DNA from: DATMMS01 sp036824145
GTDB taxonomy: Bacteria > Chloroflexota > Dormibacteria > DASZGP01
Assembly: GCA_036824145.1 (NCBI GenBank)
Contig: DAITAT010000049.1
Location: 1 to 12,755, forward strand
Direction of reading: 5' to 3'
DNA length: 12,755 nucleotides
The translations under genes and the position numbers were made by a program. Below the pieces are notes generated by a model, which saw nothing but the letters and a program-made list of their open reading frames with translations, did not search any database and was not told where the DNA came from. Shown here in pieces: positions 6,554 through 12,755 of the stretch (within the stretch, counting starts at the first letter, position 1; every line of letters begins with the position of its first letter).

Positions 6554-8919
6554 ACGGCGCCTTGCTTCGCCGCCTGGATCGCCTCCCACACCCGGCTGGG
6601 TGTCATCGGCATCTCGACGTGCTTCACCCCAAAGGGCTTCAGCGCGTCGACGACGGCGTTGACGATGCAAGGCGGGGAGCCGACAGTGGCCGACTCCCCC
6701 ACGCCCTTGGCGCCGATGGGATGGTGCGGCGACGGGGTCACGGTGAAGTCCGTCTCCCAGTCGGGGCACTCCAGCGCCGTCGGCAGCAGGTAGTCCATAA
6801 AGGACCCACCCAGGCAGTTGCCCTGCTCGTCGAAGTCGATGATCTGCATCAGCGCCATGCCGACCCCGTCGGTGAGACCGCGGTGGACCTGGCCTTCGAT
6901 GATCATCGGGTTGATGCGGGTGCCGCAGTCGTCCACGGCGAGGAAGCGCCGCACCTTGACCTGGCCGGTGCCGGGGTCCACGTCGACCACGCAGATGTAG
7001 GCGCCGAAGGGATAGGTCAGGTTGGGCGGGTTGTAGACCGTCTGGGCGTCGAGGCCGCCCTCGATGCCGTCGGGCAGGTGGACGGAGCCGTGGGCGCCGA
7101 GTGCGATCTCCTGGATGGTCTTGCCGCGCTCGGGGTCGCCCTTGACGAAGAAGCGGCCCTTCTCCCACTCGAGGTCGTCGGGTGACGCCTCGAGCATGGC
7201 CGCGGCCACGATCCGCGCCCGGTCGCGCACCTTGCGTGCCACCAGCGCGGTGGCCGCGCCCGACACCGGGGTCGAGCGGCTGCCGTAGGTGCCCAGGCCG
7301 AACGGCGTCCGGTCGGTGTCGCCCTTGATCACCTCGATGTCCTCGGGCGGGATGCCGAGCTCCTCGGCCACGATCTGGGCGTAGGTGGTCTCGTGGCCCT
7401 GGCCAGTGGTCTGGCAGCTGACGCCCAATACCGCCTTGCCGGTGGGGTGCACGCGGAGGTCAGCGCCGTCGTTCATGGCCAGGCCCAAGATATCCATGTG
7501 CTCGCGGGGGCCGGCGCCCACCGCCTCCGTGAAAAAGGCGACGCCGATGCCCATGTACTCGCCGCGCTCGCGCTTCTCGGCCTGCTCCTTGCGCAGGTCG
7601 TCGTAGCCGATCCCGGCCATCGCCTTGCGCATCGTGTTCTCGTAGTCCCCGGAGTCGTACTCCCACCCCGTCTTGGTGGTAAAGGGGAACTGCTCCGGCT
7701 TGATCAGGTTCTTGAGGCGCAGCTCGCAGGGGTCCATGCCCAGCTCGTTGGCGAGGCAGTCGACGATGCGCTCAACCAGGTACACCGCCTCGGTGATGCG
7801 GAAGGAGCAGGCGTAGGCGACCCCACCCGGCGCCTTGTTGGTGTAGACGCCGGTGACCGCGCAGTGCGCCGCCTGCAGGTCATACGACCCGGTGAAAACA
7901 TGGAAGAAGCCAGCCGGGTACTTGGTCGGCTGGGCGGTGCCGTTGAAGGCGCCGTGGTCGGCGATGACGTTGACGCGGACAGCGAGGATCTTGCCATCCT
8001 TGGTGGCCGCGATCTCGCCGTGCATGTGGAAGTCGCGGGCGAACGACGTCGACATCAGGTTCTCGGAGCGGTCCTCCATCCACTTGACCGGCTGCTTGGT
8101 CACCAGGGCCGCGACGATGGTGCAGACATAGCCGGGGTAGATGCCGACCTTATTTCCGAAGCCGCCGCCGATGTCCGGCGCGATAACGCGGATCTTGTGC
8201 TCGGGCAACCCTGCGACCATCGCGTACAGGGTGCGGTGGGCGTGCGGCGCCTGGGTCGTGGACCAAAGCGTCAGCTTGCCGTCGACGGGATCGACCTGGG
8301 CGACGCAGCCGCAGGTCTCCATCGGCGCCGGGTGGCTGCGGGGGTAGAACATGTCCTGCGCCACCACCACCTCGGCGCTGGCGAAGACCGCGTCGGTGGC
8401 GTCCTTGTCACCCGACTCCCAGTCGAAGATGTGGTTGTTGTCTTTACCCTCGAGGTCGTCGCGGATGACCGGCGCCCCCGGCTCCAGCGCCTTGCGCGGG
8501 TCGACCACCGCGGGCAGGAGCTCGTAGTCCACGTCGATCAGCTCCAGTGCGTCACGGGCGGAGTACTTGTCCTCGGCCACCACGAAAGCGACCTCCTGAC
8601 CCTGGAAGCGAACCTTGTCGGTGGCCAGGACCGACTGGGTGTCCATCGACAGCGTCGGCATCCAGGCCAGCTTGAGGGGCTCCAGGTCCTTGCCGGTGAT
8701 GACCGCCTTGACCTTGGGCAGCGACGTCGCCGCCGAGGTGTCGATCGACTTGATACGGGCGTGCGCGTAGGGACTCCGCAGCACCGCGCCGTACAGCATT
8801 CCCGGGAGCTTGATGTCGTCGACGTAGTTGCCCTGGCCGCGGAGGAACCGGGGGTCCTCCTTGCGCAGCAGCCTGCCGTAGCCGATGGGACGCTCGGTTG
8901 GCTGTTCGGTTACCGCCAT
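6550..8919 (-). CDS. coxL: CoxL: form I aerobic CO dehydrogenase large subunit
   Basis: This is the 789-residue molybdenum-copper subunit that oxidises CO with water to CO2, passing electrons to CoxS. Full-length family landmarks are GYGRLLRKEDPRFLRGQGNYVDD (13-35), PDIGGGFGNK (248-257), and AYACSFR (368-374) with Cys371, equivalent to the copper-binding cysteine (Cys388) of the Oligotropha enzyme. CQTTGQGHETTYAQI (502-516) and GVGES (739-743) follow, the latter with Glu742 equivalent to the catalytic Glu763. The pattern AYxCSFR separates form I enzymes from form II (AYRGAGR). Alanine stands where Oligotropha has arginine. Start: ATG with AGGAG 9 nt upstream (8929-8933), 1 nt after the coxS stop. 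It ends in a GTGA overlap with the XdhC-YHS gene. No frameshift or missing landmark was seen. Confidence 0.97.
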   Translation of the reverse strand: MAVTEQPTERPIGYGRLLRKEDPRFLRGQGNYVDDIKLPGMLYGAVLRSPYAHARIKSIDTSAATSLPKVKAVITGKDLEPLKLAWMPTLSMDTQSVLATDKVRFQGQEVAFVVAEDKYSARDALELIDVDYELLPAVVDPRKALEPGAPVIRDDLEGKDNNHIFDWESGDKDATDAVFASAEVVVAQDMFYPRSHPAPMETCGCVAQVDPVDGKLTLWSTTQAPHAHRTLYAMVAGLPEHKIRVIAPDIGGGFGNKVGIYPGYVCTIVAALVTKQPVKWMEDRSENLMSTSFARDFHMHGEIAATKDGKILAVRVNVIADHGAFNGTAQPTKYPAGFFHVFTGSYDLQAAHCAVTGVYTNKAPGGVAYACSFRITEAVYLVERIVDCLANELGMDPCELRLKNLIKPEQFPFTTKTGWEYDSGDYENTMRKAMAGIGYDDLRKEQAEKRERGEYMGIGVAFFTEAVGAGPREHMDILGLAMNDGADLRVHPTGKAVLGVSCQTTGQGHETTYAQIVAEELGIPPEDIEVIKGDTDRTPFGLGTYGSRSTPVSGAATALVARKVRDRARIVAAAMLEASPDDLEWEKGRFFVKGDPERGKTIQEIALGAHGSVHLPDGIEGGLDAQTVYNPPNLTYPFGAYICVVDVDPGTGQVKVRRFLAVDDCGTRINPMIIEGQVHRGLTDGVGMALMQIIDFDEQGNCLGGSFMDYLLPTALECPDWETDFTVTPSPHHPIGAKGVGESATVGSPPCIVNAVVDALKPFGVKHVEMPMTPSRVWEAIQAAKQGAV

Positions 8920-8920
8920 T

Positions 8921-9409
8921 TTACTCAGCTCCTGCGGTGGCGGGCGCGGAGGCTGGATGCTCCGCCGCCCAACGGATGGAACGCACGATGGTGGTGTACC
9001 CGGTGCAGCGACAGAGCTGGCCGGAGATGGCCTCGCGGATTTCGCCCTCGTCGGGGTCGGGGTTATTGTCGAGCAGGGTGCGGGCGCACATCAGCATGCC
9101 CGGTGTGCAGAAGCCGCACTGGAGACCGTGCTCCTCCATGAAGCCCTGCTGAAGGGGGTCGAGGTCACCATTGGTGGCAAGCCCCTCAACGGTGCGGATC
9201 TCGCGGCCGTCCGCCATCGCCGCCAGCACCGTACAGGACTTGACGGCCTCGCCGTCCATGCTCACCACGCAGGCACCGCAGTTGCTGGTGTCGCAGGCCC
9301 AGTGGGTCCCGGTGAGGCCCAGGTGGTCACGCAGGAAATGCACCAGCAGCAGCCGCGGTTCGACGTCGCGCGATACAGGCGCTCCGTTGACGGTCATCGT
9401 GACTTGCAC
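8921..9409 (-). CDS. coxS: CoxS: [2Fe-2S] subunit of CO dehydrogenase
   Basis: This 162-residue iron-sulfur subunit relays electrons from the Mo-Cu site in CoxL to the FAD in CoxM. The N-terminal ferredoxin-type cluster ligands are C39, C44, C47 and C59 (CDTSNCGAC...C). The C-terminal helical domain carries C98, C101, C133 and C135 (CGFC...CRC), the proximal cluster. The frame is open upstream to 9814, but that lies inside coxM. The GTG at 9409 is chosen because AGGAGG sits 6 nt before it. An ATG four codons later (9397) is the alternative. It begins 1 nt after the coxM stop and ends 1 nt before the coxL ATG. The Ala/Pro-rich C-terminal tail after about 150 is poorly conserved in such subunits. 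Confidence 0.95.
   Translation of the reverse strand: MQVTMTVNGAPVSRDVEPRLLLVHFLRDHLGLTGTHWACDTSNCGACVVSMDGEAVKSCTVLAAMADGREIRTVEGLATNGDLDPLQQGFMEEHGLQCGFCTPGMLMCARTLLDNNPDPDEGEIREAISGQLCRCTGYTTIVRSIRWAAEHPASAPATAGAE
8929..8933 (-). promoter_or_regulatory. Shine-Dalgarno site of coxL
   Basis: AGGAG on the minus strand, 9 nt before the coxL ATG and inside the last codons of coxS. It fixes the ATG at 8919 as the start. Confidence 0.75.
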
Positions 9410-9410
9410 G

Positions 9411-10286
9411 TCAGGCCTCCTTGCCAAGAGCGCGGGACGCGGCCCGGCGCAGCGCGCGCCGGGTGAGCTCGCCCGCGAGCTCGCGCTTGTATGCAGCAGA
9501 TCCCCGCTGGTCGTCGGCGGGTGAGGTGGCTTCGGTAGCCAGCCGGCCGGCTTCATCGAACAGCTCCGCGCTCGGCGCCTGGCCCTTGAGGGCCTCCTCC
9601 GCGGCGGTGGCGCTGAAGCCGGCGACGCCCACCGCGGTGAGGCCGATGCCGGCGTCACTGATGGTGCCGCCGTCAATCCATAGCGCGGCGCCGGCGGCGG
9701 CGATGGCCCAGTCACCGGCGCGCCGCTCGACCTTCTCGTAGGCGCTGCCGGCGCCGGGATGGACCGCCAGCCGGATCTCGACCAGCATCTCGCCCTGCTC
9801 CACCGCGGTCTCATATGGGCCCACGTGGAAGTCGTGCATCGAGATGGTGCGGCGTCCGCCAGGCCCGGCGATTACGGCGCTGGCGTGGAGCGCGGCGCAG
9901 ACACCGGACAGATCCTCGGCAGGGTCGGCCTGGCACACCGAGCCGCCGATGGTGCCGCGGTTGCGCACCACCGGGTCGGCGATCACCTTCTCGGCGTCGC
10001 GGAAGATCGGGAAGAGCTCGGCCAGCAAGTCCGAGGCAAGGATTGCGTTGTGCCGCGTGAGCGCGCCGATAAGGACCTCGTCGCCCTCTTGTTTGATGTA
10101 GTCCAGCTCCTTGAGATCGTTGATGTCGATAAGGTAATCAGGCCGCGCCAGGCGCAGCTTCATCATCGGCAAAAGGCTGTGTCCCCCGGCCACGATCCGG
10201 GCCTCGGGTCCCAGGCTCTGGAGCAGCGACAGCGCGTGCTCGACGCTCGTCGCTCGCTCGTACTCGAAAGCCGCTGGAGTTTGCAC
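9411..10286 (-). CDS. coxM: CoxM: FAD-binding subunit of CO dehydrogenase
   Basis: This 291-residue flavoprotein subunit passes electrons from CoxS to the quinone acceptor. The FAD pyrophosphate-binding motifs are AGGHS (33-37, within AGGHSLLPMMKLRL) and TIGGS (112-116, within NRGTIGGSV), as in CoxM of Oligotropha. The C-terminal CO_deh_flav_C domain follows from about 170. The start is the GTG at 10286, preceded by AAGGAGG with about 5 nt spacing. An upstream in-frame ATG (10316) would add ten residues that include the ribosome site itself, so it is rejected. This is the first gene of the operon and sits divergent to the LysR regulator. The order M-S-L is the usual one for CODH. Confidence 0.95.
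   Translation of the reverse strand: MQTPAAFEYERATSVEHALSLLQSLGPEARIVAGGHSLLPMMKLRLARPDYLIDINDLKELDYIKQEGDEVLIGALTRHNAILASDLLAELFPIFRDAEKVIADPVVRNRGTIGGSVCQADPAEDLSGVCAALHASAVIAGPGGRRTISMHDFHVGPYETAVEQGEMLVEIRLAVHPGAGSAYEKVERRAGDWAIAAAGAALWIDGGTISDAGIGLTAVGVAGFSATAAEEALKGQAPSAELFDEAGRLATEATSPADDQRGSAAYKRELAGELTRRALRRAASRALGKEA
9416..9421 (-). promoter_or_regulatory. Shine-Dalgarno site of coxS
   Basis: Perfect AGGAGG on the minus strand, inside the last codons of coxM and 6 nt before a GTG. It decides for the GTG at 9409 over the ATG at 9397. Confidence 0.8.
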
Positions 10287-10291
10287 CGCGT

Positions 10292-10298
10292 CCTCCTT
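10292..10298 (-). promoter_or_regulatory. Shine-Dalgarno site of coxM
   Basis: AAGGAGG on the minus strand, ending 5 nt before the GTG at 10286. It is one of the strongest ribosome sites in the window, placed at the head of the operon, and it overrides the upstream ATG codons at 10316 and 10320. Confidence 0.85.
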
Positions 10299-10310
10299 GA
10301 GAACTTTTGG

Positions 10311-10324
10311 GCACATTCATGTGC
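10311..10324. promoter_or_regulatory. Perfect 14-bp palindrome in the coxM leader
   Basis: GCACAT-TC-ATGTGC is an exact inverted repeat between the predicted promoter and the coxM ribosome site. As DNA it could be an operator for a dimeric regulator. As RNA it can fold into a 5-bp stem (GCACA/UGUGC) with a UGAA tetraloop. Which, if either, applies cannot be seen. Confidence 0.45.
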
Positions 10325-10346
10325 GCCGTCTTGCCCGTGGTGTGGC

Positions 10347-10376
10347 ACTATACGATCCCGGCTATGCTGGCAGCAA
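10347..10376 (-). promoter_or_regulatory. Predicted cox operon promoter
   Basis: On the minus strand a -10 box TATAGT (10352-10347, 5 of 6 to consensus) lies 18 nt after a weak -35 TTGCTG (10376-10371, 3 of 6). Transcription would start near 10340, giving a leader of about 54 nt before coxM. A poor -35 box with a good -10 box is typical of activator-dependent promoters, in line with the LysR gene next door. Confidence 0.5.
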
Positions 10377-10380
10377 GACT

Positions 10381-10400
10381 TCTTAACCGATGGCTTAAGA
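10381..10400. promoter_or_regulatory. Inverted repeat TCTTAA-N8-TTAAGA, candidate LysR site
   Basis: Perfect 6-bp arms separated by 8 bp. It ends 4 bp upstream of the cox -35 box, centred about 50 bp before the predicted start of transcription. This is where a LysR-type activator commonly contacts its inducible (activation) site. It is an AT-rich island in GC-rich surroundings. Binding is inferred from position and symmetry only. Confidence 0.5.
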
Positions 10401-10401
10401 G

Positions 10402-10416
10402 TTAGTGCCGTTCTAA
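10402..10416. promoter_or_regulatory. LysR box TTAG-N7-CTAA (contains T-N11-A)
   Basis: This is a 4-7-4 dyad with a T at 10403 and an A at 10415, matching the T-N11-A form of LysR-family recognition boxes. It is centred about 69 bp before the predicted cox transcription start, close to the classic -65 recognition site. It also lies 19-33 bp before the start codon of the LysR gene, where binding could repress the regulator's own transcription. Confidence 0.5.
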
Positions 10417-10434
10417 ATTTGTGGTGAGGTTCCG

Positions 10435-11421
10435 GTGGCCCCGACTTTCTCCCAGCTGCAGGCATTTGTCACCGTCGCACGTTGCGGTTCGGTCAAAGCC
10501 GCAGCGATCGAAATGAAGGTCAGCGAGGCCGCCATCTCGCAGGCAACCGCCAGCCTGCGGCGCGAGTTCGACGACGCGCTCTACTTCCGTGAAGGGCGGG
10601 GCGTCAGCCTCACCGACCGCGGTCGCCAGCTGGTGAGCATGGCCGAGGAGATCCTCGGTATCGCGGAGAGCGCCCGGCGGCTCGGCGACGAGGCCCAGGG
10701 CGCCGAGCGCCAGCTTCGAGTGGTCACCACCGGGACCGTGTCGGAATACGTGATGAGCGCGCTGCTCGACGCCTTCGTCCGGCGCCAGCCCAACCTCGAG
10801 ATACAGGTCGCCGTCGACGACGCCGGCACCTTCCGCGACCTCCTGCGCATGCGCCGTGCTGACGTCACCATTGGCCCCGACCAGATCCGTGACTTCGGCA
10901 TCGACTCGTCCCCGTTCCTTCGCTACGAGCTGGTCGTGGTGGCCAGCCCCAACAATCCCGCGGTCGGCGCCCGCGACATGGCCGGGCTGGCGGGACAGCA
11001 GTGGCTGCTGGGACCCGAGGACACGGAGCCCTCGTCGGAGCTCGGCCGGGTCCTCAACACCGGCGGTGTCGGGCTCAAGGACGTGCGCGTCTTCCCCAGC
11101 CACGCCGCCGCCTCCGGCGCGGTCGCCGCCGGCAGCGGCGTCACCCTCGCCATCGCGCACACCATCAGTAATCAGCTGGAGGGCGGCTCCCTGTCGCGCA
11201 TCAACGTCGCCGGCACACCGATAAAAGGGATGTGGTACGGCAGCTCGCTGATCGGCCACCCTCCGCCCGCCGCGCTGGCGTTGCGGCGCTTCATGACCAC
11301 CCCAGAAGCGACCCACGCGACCCTCGGAGGCGGCGGCGTTCCCCCGGGACGGCTACACCCGACCGTGCACGTCACGCTGTGGAGCGGCATCTCCGGACCC
11401 AACAGGGCCAGGAGTGGTTGA
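10435..11421 (+). CDS. LysR-type transcriptional regulator, divergent to cox operon
   Basis: This 328-residue LysR-family protein has an N-terminal winged helix-turn-helix (about 5-64; HTH near 19-40: VKAAAIEMKVSEAAISQATASL). A linker helix leads to a substrate-binding effector domain (about 93-290) starting RQLRVVTTG. The last 40 residues or so are a Gly/Pro-rich extension beyond the usual 300-residue size. In mycobacteria a LysR-type protein (CutR) encoded beside the CODH genes is needed for their expression, so a similar role is likely here. The inducer is unknown. Start: GTG with a weak GAGGT 4 nt upstream. It shares the spacer with coxM and is followed 50 nt later by moaA on the same strand. 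Confidence 0.92.
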   Translation: MAPTFSQLQAFVTVARCGSVKAAAIEMKVSEAAISQATASLRREFDDALYFREGRGVSLTDRGRQLVSMAEEILGIAESARRLGDEAQGAERQLRVVTTGTVSEYVMSALLDAFVRRQPNLEIQVAVDDAGTFRDLLRMRRADVTIGPDQIRDFGIDSSPFLRYELVVVASPNNPAVGARDMAGLAGQQWLLGPEDTEPSSELGRVLNTGGVGLKDVRVFPSHAAASGAVAAGSGVTLAIAHTISNQLEGGSLSRINVAGTPIKGMWYGSSLIGHPPPAALALRRFMTTPEATHATLGGGGVPPGRLHPTVHVTLWSGISGPNRARSG

Positions 11422-11459
11422 CGCCAATGCCGCTCACGGACCTCCCAACCGGGCTGCGC

Positions 11460-11465
11460 TAGGCT
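11460..11465 (+). promoter_or_regulatory. TAGGCT -10-like box for leaderless moaA
   Basis: TAGGCT fits the TAnnnT pattern and covers positions -12 to -7 relative to the ATG at 11472. Transcription would then begin at or next to the A of the start codon. No -35 box and no Shine-Dalgarno sequence are visible. This is the layout of leaderless mRNAs in Actinomycetota and Deinococcota. Confidence 0.4.
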
Positions 11466-11471
11466 GTGCCG

Positions 11472-12497
11472 ATGCCCACCGACGCCGACGAGCAGGTGAA
11501 GGACCGGCTTGGCCGGCCGCTGCGCGACCTGCGCATCTCGGTCACCGACCGCTGCAACTTCCGCTGCTCGTACTGCATGCCGGCGGAGGTCTTCGGCAAG
11601 GAGTACGCGTTCCTGCCGCGCGACGAGATCCTGACCTTTGAGGAGATCGCGCGCTTCGTGGGCATCGCCGCGGCGCGCGGTGTGACCAAGGTGCGTCTGA
11701 CCGGTGGCGAGCCGCTGGTGCGTCGTGACATCGAGCGGCTGGTGGCGATGGTGGCCGCCGTGGGAGGCGTCGACGACATCGCCATGACCACCAACGGCGC
11801 CGCACTGGCGACCAAAGCCCAAGCGCTGAAGGACGCCGGCCTCAACCGCATCACGGTGAGTCTCGACTCCCTCGACGACCAGGTGTTCGAGGCGATGAAT
11901 GGCGTGGGTGCGCCACTGGCACGCGTGCTCGACGGCATCGACGCGGCGGGCGCGGCGGGGCTTGCCCCGATCAAGCTCAACGCCGTGGTCAAGCGCGGCC
12001 TCAACGACGCCGGCATCCTCGACCTTGCGCGCTTCGGTCGGGAGCGCGGGTTCGTGGTGCGCTTCATCGAGTTCATGGACGTAGGCACCACCAACGGCTG
12101 GCGGCTCGACGACGTGGTCCCAGCGGCCGAGATCGTCGAGACCATTGGCGCCGAATACCCGCTCGAGCCGCTGGCAGCGCACTACCCCGGTGAGGTGGCG
12201 CGCCGCTACCGGTACGCCGACGGCAGGGGCGAGATCGGCGTGATCTCCTCGGTGACGCAGCCCTTCTGCCAGGGTTGCACGCGGGCGCGATTGACAGCCG
12301 AAGGGCGGCTGTATACCTGCCTGTTTGCAACCGCCGGCCACGACGTGCGCGCCCTGCTGCGCGGGGCCGGTGGCGACCTGGCCCTGGAGGCGCTCCTCAG
12401 CCGCGTTTGGCGCGACCGCACAGACCGCTACTCCGAGGAGCGTGCGTCACTGACCGAGCCGCGGGAGCGGATCGAGATGTCCTATGTCGGGGGCTGA
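11472..12497 (+). CDS. moaA: MoaA: GTP 3',8-cyclase (molybdenum cofactor biosynthesis)
   Basis: This 341-residue radical-SAM enzyme converts GTP to 3',8-cyclo-7,8-dihydro-GTP, the first step of molybdopterin synthesis. The N-terminal [4Fe-4S] cluster ligands are C28, C32 and C35 (CNFRCSYC), followed by TGGEPL (77-82). The second, GTP-binding cluster uses C266, C269 and C283 (FCQGCTRARLTAEGRLYTC). The chain ends in the Gly-Gly (340-341) needed for catalysis in the family. All marks are present, at normal length. A GTG two codons earlier (11466) is in frame, but the only AGG lies 2 nt before it and 8 nt before the ATG, so the ATG is preferred. Its place beside the CODH locus fits the demand for molybdenum cofactor. 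Being next to the regulator, it may be co-transcribed, or use its own promoter. Confidence 0.95.
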   Translation: MPTDADEQVKDRLGRPLRDLRISVTDRCNFRCSYCMPAEVFGKEYAFLPRDEILTFEEIARFVGIAAARGVTKVRLTGGEPLVRRDIERLVAMVAAVGGVDDIAMTTNGAALATKAQALKDAGLNRITVSLDSLDDQVFEAMNGVGAPLARVLDGIDAAGAAGLAPIKLNAVVKRGLNDAGILDLARFGRERGFVVRFIEFMDVGTTNGWRLDDVVPAAEIVETIGAEYPLEPLAAHYPGEVARRYRYADGRGEIGVISSVTQPFCQGCTRARLTAEGRLYTCLFATAGHDVRALLRGAGGDLALEALLSRVWRDRTDRYSEERASLTEPRERIEMSYVGG

Positions 12498-12755
12498 CTC
12501 GAGCTAAGCGGCAATCACGCCGCCGGCGTCACCACCAACGGTGGCTCGACTATGACTTGGCACGTGCCGACCACTCACGGACCGTTGCCGACAAGAGGCT
12601 CAACGCGGTGTCGTGACCTTACCAAGAGGCACGCGCGCCTTTAGAGAAACACGGCTAGAATCGTCACCACTGGCCAGAATGCAACCGACATCCGTTACGG
12701 TCCAAAACCGTCGGACAAAAGGCCCAAAACGGCCCGCCCGGAACCGGAACGCGGT
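12498..12755. other. Non-coding 3' flank after moaA
   Basis: I see no credible gene here. Small dyads are present: CCACC-AAC-GGTGG (12532-12544) and the palindrome GGCACGTGCC (12559-12568). Near the edge are two short hairpins with A-rich loops, ACGG-N7-CCGT (12697-12711) and GGCC-CAAAAC-GGCC (12721-12734). None has a T-run on the plus strand, so no standard terminator for moaA is evident. Read on the minus strand, the last hairpin is followed by TTTTG and might end a gene entering from the right. TAGAAT at 12656-12661 resembles a -10 box without a matching -35. Confidence 0.4.

Noticed and set aside
6554..7168. Upstream extension of the XdhC-YHS frame
   Set aside because: It lies wholly inside coxL and has no recognisable sequence. 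The GTG at 6553 in a GTGA overlap is the sensible start.
7393..9141. Long plus-strand open frame of 582 codons opposite coxL
   Set aside because: It is antisense to an unmistakable CoxL and its translation is repetitive Val/Gly/Asp/Arg-rich sequence, as expected from GC-rich codon positions read backwards.
9410..9814. Upstream extension of the coxS frame
   Set aside because: It lies inside coxM and the true start has a perfect AGGAGG ribosome site.
10316..10320. ATG codons at 10316 and 10320 as starts for coxM or a leader peptide
   Set aside because: They lie in the palindrome with no ribosome site before them. The GTG at 10286 has AAGGAGG. A short leader peptide from 10320 runs out of frame through coxM and has no recognisable product.
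11418..11446. TTGACG at the LysR stop as a -35 box for moaA
   Set aside because: No -10-like hexamer lies 16-18 nt downstream, and the TAGGCT box is 36 nt away.
11172..12341. Minus-strand open frame of 389 codons opposite moaA and the LysR end
   Set aside because: It is a His/Arg/Val-rich shadow of MoaA with no family signature; the sense strand has all MoaA cluster ligands.

Overview
The window is a compact, high-GC bacterial region that uses many GTG starts and one TTG start. It carries an aerobic (Mo-Cu) carbon monoxide dehydrogenase locus. Ten tightly packed genes run leftward on the minus strand, from about 10286 down to 116. A LysR-type regulator and the molybdenum-cofactor gene moaA run rightward from 10435. 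The large subunit carries the form I active-site motif AYACSFR, so this is a candidate true CO dehydrogenase rather than a generic xanthine-dehydrogenase-type hydroxylase. The organism is probably a high-GC aerobic soil-type bacterium (Actinomycetota, Chloroflexota or Dormibacterota-like). This rests only on base composition, gene order and start-codon use, and I cannot fix the phylum.

Minus-strand layout in order of transcription: coxM (FAD subunit), coxS ([2Fe-2S] subunit), coxL (Mo-Cu subunit), an XdhC/CoxF-type maturation protein with an extra C-terminal YHS metal-binding domain, coxD (MoxR-type AAA+ ATPase), coxE (VWA-domain protein), coxG (SRPBCC domain plus C-terminal membrane anchor), a short XdhC N-terminal-domain protein, an XdhC Rossmann-domain protein, a DUF2182 membrane protein, and a MocA-like molybdopterin cytidylyltransferase. 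Junctions are 1-10 nt gaps or 4-nt GTGA/TTGA overlaps, apart from a possible 26-nt overlap at coxD. This strongly suggests one translationally coupled operon. A good -10 box (TATAGT) lies upstream of coxM.

How the genes fit together: CoxMSL is the enzyme. MoaA starts molybdopterin synthesis and the MocA-like protein makes the cytosine dinucleotide form that CODH uses. CoxD, CoxE and the XdhC/CoxF proteins are the post-translational maturation set that builds the Mo-S-Cu centre. CoxG couples the enzyme to the membrane quinone pool. The divergent LysR protein probably controls the operon through two dyads between the genes, at 10381-10400 and 10402-10416.

The least ordinary parts are the YHS domain and His-rich linker fused to the XdhC protein, and the Cys/His-bearing DUF2182 membrane protein inside the operon. 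Together they suggest a dedicated metal (copper) supply branch for the Mo-Cu site, which is an inference. No mobile element, CRISPR array, tRNA or rRNA was seen.
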